A stretch of 7,903 bases of DNA from an uncultured Ruminococcus sp. (GTDB lineage: Bacteria; Bacillota; Clostridia; Oscillospirales; Acutalibacteraceae): contig CACXDE010000475.1 in assembly GCA_902766305.1 (NCBI GenBank), forward strand, positions 1 through 7,903. Direction: 5' to 3'. The notes under the pieces are model-generated. The model searched no databases, was not told where the DNA came from, and worked only from the letters and a program-made list of their open reading frames with translations. Numbering within the stretch: the first letter of the stretch is position 1; each line of letters begins with the position of its first letter. Of the stretch, positions 5,486 through 7,903 are shown in pieces. The position numbers and the translations under genes were made by a program.

Positions 5486-6343
5486 TTATTTGTAATTTTC
5501 AAGCCTACGGTATTTTTCAATATCAGACGGGTCAGCATACAATGACGGATCAAGAACCCCCAATACCCTTCCGATAAGATAAACTGATTCGTCATCATTA
5601 AAATACATCACAGAATAATCCGGATTTAGGGAATGAAGCCCGTCTTTCTCATATTTTTTTATATATGTTTCATTTCCGACAATAAATGCGCCGATCTCTC
5701 CGAAATCAAGTTCTCCCCCATTACTGAGGCGCTGAACAAGAACCTCCTGCCCGTCCGAAAATTCCGGTTCCATACTGTCTCCGTTTACTCTGAAAATACT
5801 GTCTGCACCTGATATCTCCGACGTATTATACAAATATACAGGCTCTGCGTCATCCTCAAATTCGGTAGGATCGCCAACACCAGCAGCAAGTGTCCGGCTG
5901 AAATAAAGCAATACTTTTAGTTCAGGTACATCCTTTGCTTCCTCAATTCTTGAAAGATTATCAATCATATTATCAACGGCAAATCTATGCCCCGGCGACA
6001 ATGCGTCATATCTTTTGATGAAATCATACTGTGCATCAGTCACTACTAAATTCGGATCAACTACATCGAAAAGCTCGTATAATGTTATACCCAGAACTTT
6101 GCATATTGCAGGCAGAAGATTAACGTCCGGCCGTGAACGTCCGTTTTCCCAGTTAGATACTGAATTGCCTGTTATACCTATTCTTGCCGCAAGAGTTTTC
6201 TGTTCCATTTGAATTTTTTCACGATAAAACCTTATACGCTCACAAATAACAGGAAGTATCCCCTCATTTGTGATTTTTCCGGTATTAGGATCAATTTTTC
6301 CGTTTTTTCTCGGAGAAGGGGATTCAAAACTTCTTTTTGCCAT
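5486..6343 (-). CDS. LexA/CI-type repressor: XRE helix-turn-helix plus S24 peptidase domain
   Basis: A 285-residue transcription repressor. Residues about 32-92 form an XRE/Cro-CI helix-turn-helix (KTLAARIGITGNSVSNWENG at 49-68, then RPDVNLLPAICKVLGITLYE). Residues about 150-262 form an S24 self-cleavage domain: scissile Ala154-Gly155 in LAAGVGD, catalytic Ser190 in VNGDSMEPEF and general-base Lys229 in TYIKKY, plus LNPDYS (239-244). Proteins of this design bind their own operator and are inactivated by RecA-stimulated or partner-triggered self-cleavage. The first 30 residues are a basic extension (RKNGKIDPNTGK) before the DNA-binding domain, which is unusual. GGGGTGATC before the ATG matches the end of 16S rRNA. 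No phage genes adjoin it in this window, so its targets may be itself or genes elsewhere. Confidence 0.92.
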   Translation of the reverse strand: MAKRSFESPSPRKNGKIDPNTGKITNEGILPVICERIRFYREKIQMEQKTLAARIGITGNSVSNWENGRSRPDVNLLPAICKVLGITLYELFDVVDPNLVVTDAQYDFIKRYDALSPGHRFAVDNMIDNLSRIEEAKDVPELKVLLYFSRTLAAGVGDPTEFEDDAEPVYLYNTSEISGADSIFRVNGDSMEPEFSDGQEVLVQRLSNGGELDFGEIGAFIVGNETYIKKYEKDGLHSLNPDYSVMYFNDDESVYLIGRVLGVLDPSLYADPSDIEKYRRLENYK

Positions 6344-6381
6344 TCAGATCACCCCATTAAAGAAACTTTCAATCTAATAAT

Positions 6382-6410
6382 ATCATAACACAATTAAATA
6401 CATTTGTAAA
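6382..6410 (-). promoter_or_regulatory. Promoter of the XRE-S24 repressor with possible operator
   Basis: On the minus strand TTTACA (6405-6410) and TATGAT (6382-6387) are spaced by 17 bases, leaving a short leader before the ATG at 6343. Two direct AAATAC copies (6396-6401 and 6408-6413, plus-strand reading) lie 12 bases apart over the -35 region. They could be part of an autoregulatory operator, but so AT-rich a stretch makes this uncertain. The rest of the spacer up to 6480 shows nothing else. Confidence 0.65.
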
Positions 6411-6490
6411 TACTATTAATTAAATTATTGTCAGCAAAAATTTAAAATAATTTGATTTCAAAATATCAATTGCATCTTATTATTAAAAAA

Positions 6491-6528
6491 ACTTGAACTG
6501 CCAGAGATATTACTCTGACAATTCAAGT
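6491..6528. terminator. Bidirectional intrinsic terminator
   Basis: acttgaa (6491-6497) pairs with ttcaagt (6522-6528), continuing through tg/ca and cagag/ctctg with two C-A mismatches around a 6-base loop. The plus-strand tail is cttttattttt; the minus-strand tail is a run of six T. It lies 9 bases past the stop codon of the small membrane-protein gene and so ends the minus-strand epimerase-kinase operon. Confidence 0.85.
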
Positions 6529-6537
6529 CTTTTATTT

Positions 6538-6702
6538 TTATGGTATAGTTACATTTCCAAGCTCAATATTCCCGGGAGCCATCATTAATCCTACAAATCC
6601 CACAACACATCCTATAATACCTATAAGACAAGCAATAAAAACAATCTTGCTTATCACTTTTCCGATTTTTGAAAGCTTTTGAATAGTATTCAGTGTTTTC
6701 AT
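6538..6702 (-). CDS. Small single-span membrane protein
   Basis: A 54-residue protein too small for most gene finders: a basic amphipathic start (MKTLNTIQKLSKIGKVISKI), one long hydrophobic segment (residues about 20-41: VFIACLIGIIGCVVGFVGLM) and a short tail ending GNVTIP. It should be an integral membrane protein with its N-terminus in the cytoplasm. A strong ribosome site, GGAGG (6711-6715), lies 8 bases before the ATG, which makes it convincing despite its size. It begins 24 bases after the kinase stop codon and ends just before the terminator. The sequence resembles the N-terminal portion of longer multi-span membrane proteins in gut Firmicutes, so it may be a shortened derivative; the function is unknown. 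Confidence 0.75.
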   Translation of the reverse strand: MKTLNTIQKLSKIGKVISKIVFIACLIGIIGCVVGFVGLMMAPGNIELGNVTIP

Positions 6703-6726
6703 AAATATAACCTCCATGACATTATA

Positions 6727-7263
6727 TTACTTATGCTGTTCAAGATATTCTAAAAACTCCGGTGTTTTTGACCAGTATTTTATCCCCCAGTTTTCAAAAT
6801 TCCACTTTTCAATATAACTGTTGCATTCATAATCAATGTAATATATCAGACCGTTTTGTACAACAAAGTTTGTAGGAAAATAGTCTATATTCAAACCGGC
6901 AGCTTTTGCGGTATCCGCCATTTCACGCACCTGAGGCAGATACATCTCCACAGAAATATCATTTTTCACCATATCAAAAATGGTATTTCCGTCAATATAT
7001 TCCTTAACGATGCGTTCATGCTCAATATCAATGTCTATCATTTTCGGTATACGTATTCCGGCACTTAGCAGCTTACTATAGTCAAAGCGTTCAGCTTCTA
7101 TCTTATTGCCGAATGTATAATAACTGCATGGCTCATGATGAATCTGCTTCAGAACTACAAGCTTTTTATCATACTCAGCAAGATAAGAGTAACCGCCCTT
7201 TCCCTTGCCGAGCAGATTTATAATTTTATATTCTTTATCGTTTACCCTAATATTACTTTCCAT
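6727..7263 (-). CDS. Small atypical protein-kinase-like enzyme
   Basis: A 178-residue protein with a reduced kinase fold: glycine-rich loop LLGKGKGGYSYLAE (17-30), ATP lysine Lys39 in VLKQIH, a helix-C glutamate candidate (KIEAERF, 54-60), hinge VKEYIDG (86-92), catalytic Asp127 with Asn132 in NIDYFPTNF (replacing HRDxxxxN) and metal-binding Asp144 in YIDYE (replacing DFG). All key residues are present. The size and the lack of a large C-lobe recall Bud32/lipopolysaccharide-kinase or aminoglycoside-phosphotransferase-like kinases rather than eukaryotic-type Hanks kinases, so a small molecule, sugar or protein could be the target. I chose the ATG at 7261-7263 because GGGGAGAG precedes it and the fold begins there; a longer frame upstream runs into the epimerase gene and lacks kinase residues. 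The start overlaps the epimerase end by 11 bases, indicating translational coupling. Confidence 0.8.
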   Translation of the reverse strand: MESNIRVNDKEYKIINLLGKGKGGYSYLAEYDKKLVVLKQIHHEPCSYYTFGNKIEAERFDYSKLLSAGIRIPKMIDIDIEHERIVKEYIDGNTIFDMVKNDISVEMYLPQVREMADTAKAAGLNIDYFPTNFVVQNGLIYYIDYECNSYIEKWNFENWGIKYWSKTPEFLEYLEQHK

Positions 7264-7903
7264 GGGTCTCTCCCCTATCTTCCTGAAAATTATTGTCAAT
7301 ATAATCCATATACGGTCTGCGATAGTATACACTGTCCGGATTATCTTTATACCACTCAAACTCTTCTTTCAAACCTTGTTCAAGAGAAACAGTTTCAGGC
7401 ATAAGCTTATTCTGCCGGCTCACATCAAGGATATATTCATAGTTATAGAAGCAGAAATATTCACGCTGAGGAATATCCTTATCTACCTTTATAAATTCAG
7501 GAGTTTTACCGGCTGCTTTATAACAAAGACTTACCCACTCTTTAACCGATACAATATCATTATTGCCGATATTAAAGATATGATCCTCTGGGTGTTTATC
7601 TATCAGAATTTCAATAAACCTGCAAAGATCGCAGACATTGAAAAACTGAAGCTTCATATCGCCGTCTCCCGGAATATAAAAAGCTCTGCTCTGCACTGCA
7701 CAGTCAAACAAAAATCCCTCACGGTATATGTTTTCATAAATGCCATAGAAATAAGGTGGGCGGAGAATATAAGCCCCCGGCACTTTTTCCTGCAAATATC
7801 GTTCTGCTTTCAGCTTATTTATTCCATAATCACCCCATATGGAATTGCACCCACAGTTTTGATCCTCAGTAAAAGGCTGAGGATTTGTTTCGGGATATAC
7901 AGC
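7253..7903 (-). CDS. NAD-dependent epimerase/dehydratase, C-terminal 216 residues
   Basis: The gene enters from the right edge without its start. The open frame continues through the window end. The visible 216 residues hold the short-chain dehydrogenase active-site pair YGINK (Tyr26 to Lys30 of the visible part), then YILRPPYFYG (45-54), FFNVCDLCRFIE and HIFNIGNNDIVSVKEW, typical of extended SDR sugar-nucleotide epimerases/dehydratases. The N-terminal Rossmann GxxGxxG motif lies outside the window. The C-terminal NPDSVYYRRPYMDYID is a common ending in a Firmicutes subgroup that is annotated only generally. The substrate cannot be named. It is the first visible gene of the operon with the kinase and the small membrane protein. 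Confidence 0.88.
   Translation of the reverse strand, partial: AVYPETNPQPFTEDQNCGCNSIWGDYGINKLKAERYLQEKVPGAYILRPPYFYGIYENIYREGFLFDCAVQSRAFYIPGDGDMKLQFFNVCDLCRFIEILIDKHPEDHIFNIGNNDIVSVKEWVSLCYKAAGKTPEFIKVDKDIPQREYFCFYNYEYILDVSRQNKLMPETVSLEQGLKEEFEWYKDNPDSVYYRRPYMDYIDNNFQEDRGETHGK

Noticed and set aside
7264..7359. Extended N-terminus of the kinase
   Set aside because: These 32 codons lie wholly inside the epimerase gene in another frame and add no kinase motif.
7135..7404. Plus-strand frame of 89 codons
   Set aside because: Runs antisense across the kinase/epimerase junction, where both minus-strand products show conserved motifs.
1..7903. CRISPR array, tRNA, rRNA or riboswitch
   Set aside because: No regularly spaced repeats, cloverleaf or conserved aptamer core was seen on either strand.

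Overview
The window looks like a chromosomal segment of a low-GC, Gram-positive gut or rumen clostridium, most likely Ruminococcus or a close relative in the Oscillospiraceae. The reasons are the AT-rich spacers, strong AGGAGG-type ribosome sites, good TTGACA/TATAAT-type promoters, and several protein families common in that group: a DUF6774-like mini-protein, a NYN/PIN-like protein, and a small membrane protein. This placement is by eye; no rRNA or other marker gene is present. There is no tRNA, rRNA, CRISPR array or intact transposase.

Left part (1-2185, minus strand). At the edge is the start of an unrecognised gene (1-97), preceded by the tail of another gene (104-247) whose 5' end is missing exactly where a small inverted-repeat scar begins (226-264). 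Next is a two-gene unit: a DUF503 protein (1465-1746) and, 3 bases after it, a fused DUF5131 (phage Gp37/Gp68, three-Cys motif) plus DUF4186 protein (352-1461). A good promoter lies at 1890-1918. The unit is bracketed by two directly repeated 19-base sequences (240-258 and 2165-2183), and a palindromic REP/MITE-like element (2018-2105) lies inside the right copy. The segment therefore looks like a repeat-rich, rearranged accessory locus.

Middle part (2267-5344, plus strand). A 55-residue DUF6774-like protein is followed by a strong promoter (2523-2551) and a compact three-gene operon: alpha/beta hydrolase, NYN/PIN-like putative ribonuclease, and NUDIX hydrolase. The spacers are 35 and 39 bases and each gene has its own ribosome site. 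This trio is not a system I can name, and it is the best candidate here for an undescribed functional unit.

Right part (5486-7903, minus strand). A LexA/CI-type repressor (XRE helix-turn-helix plus S24 self-cleavage domain) converges on the operon, with a GC-rich hairpin terminator between them. It has its own near-consensus promoter. Beyond it is a second minus-strand operon running in from the right edge: an NAD-dependent epimerase/dehydratase (partial), a small atypical protein-kinase-like enzyme overlapping it by 11 bases, and a 54-residue membrane protein. That operon ends at a hairpin with T-runs on both sides.
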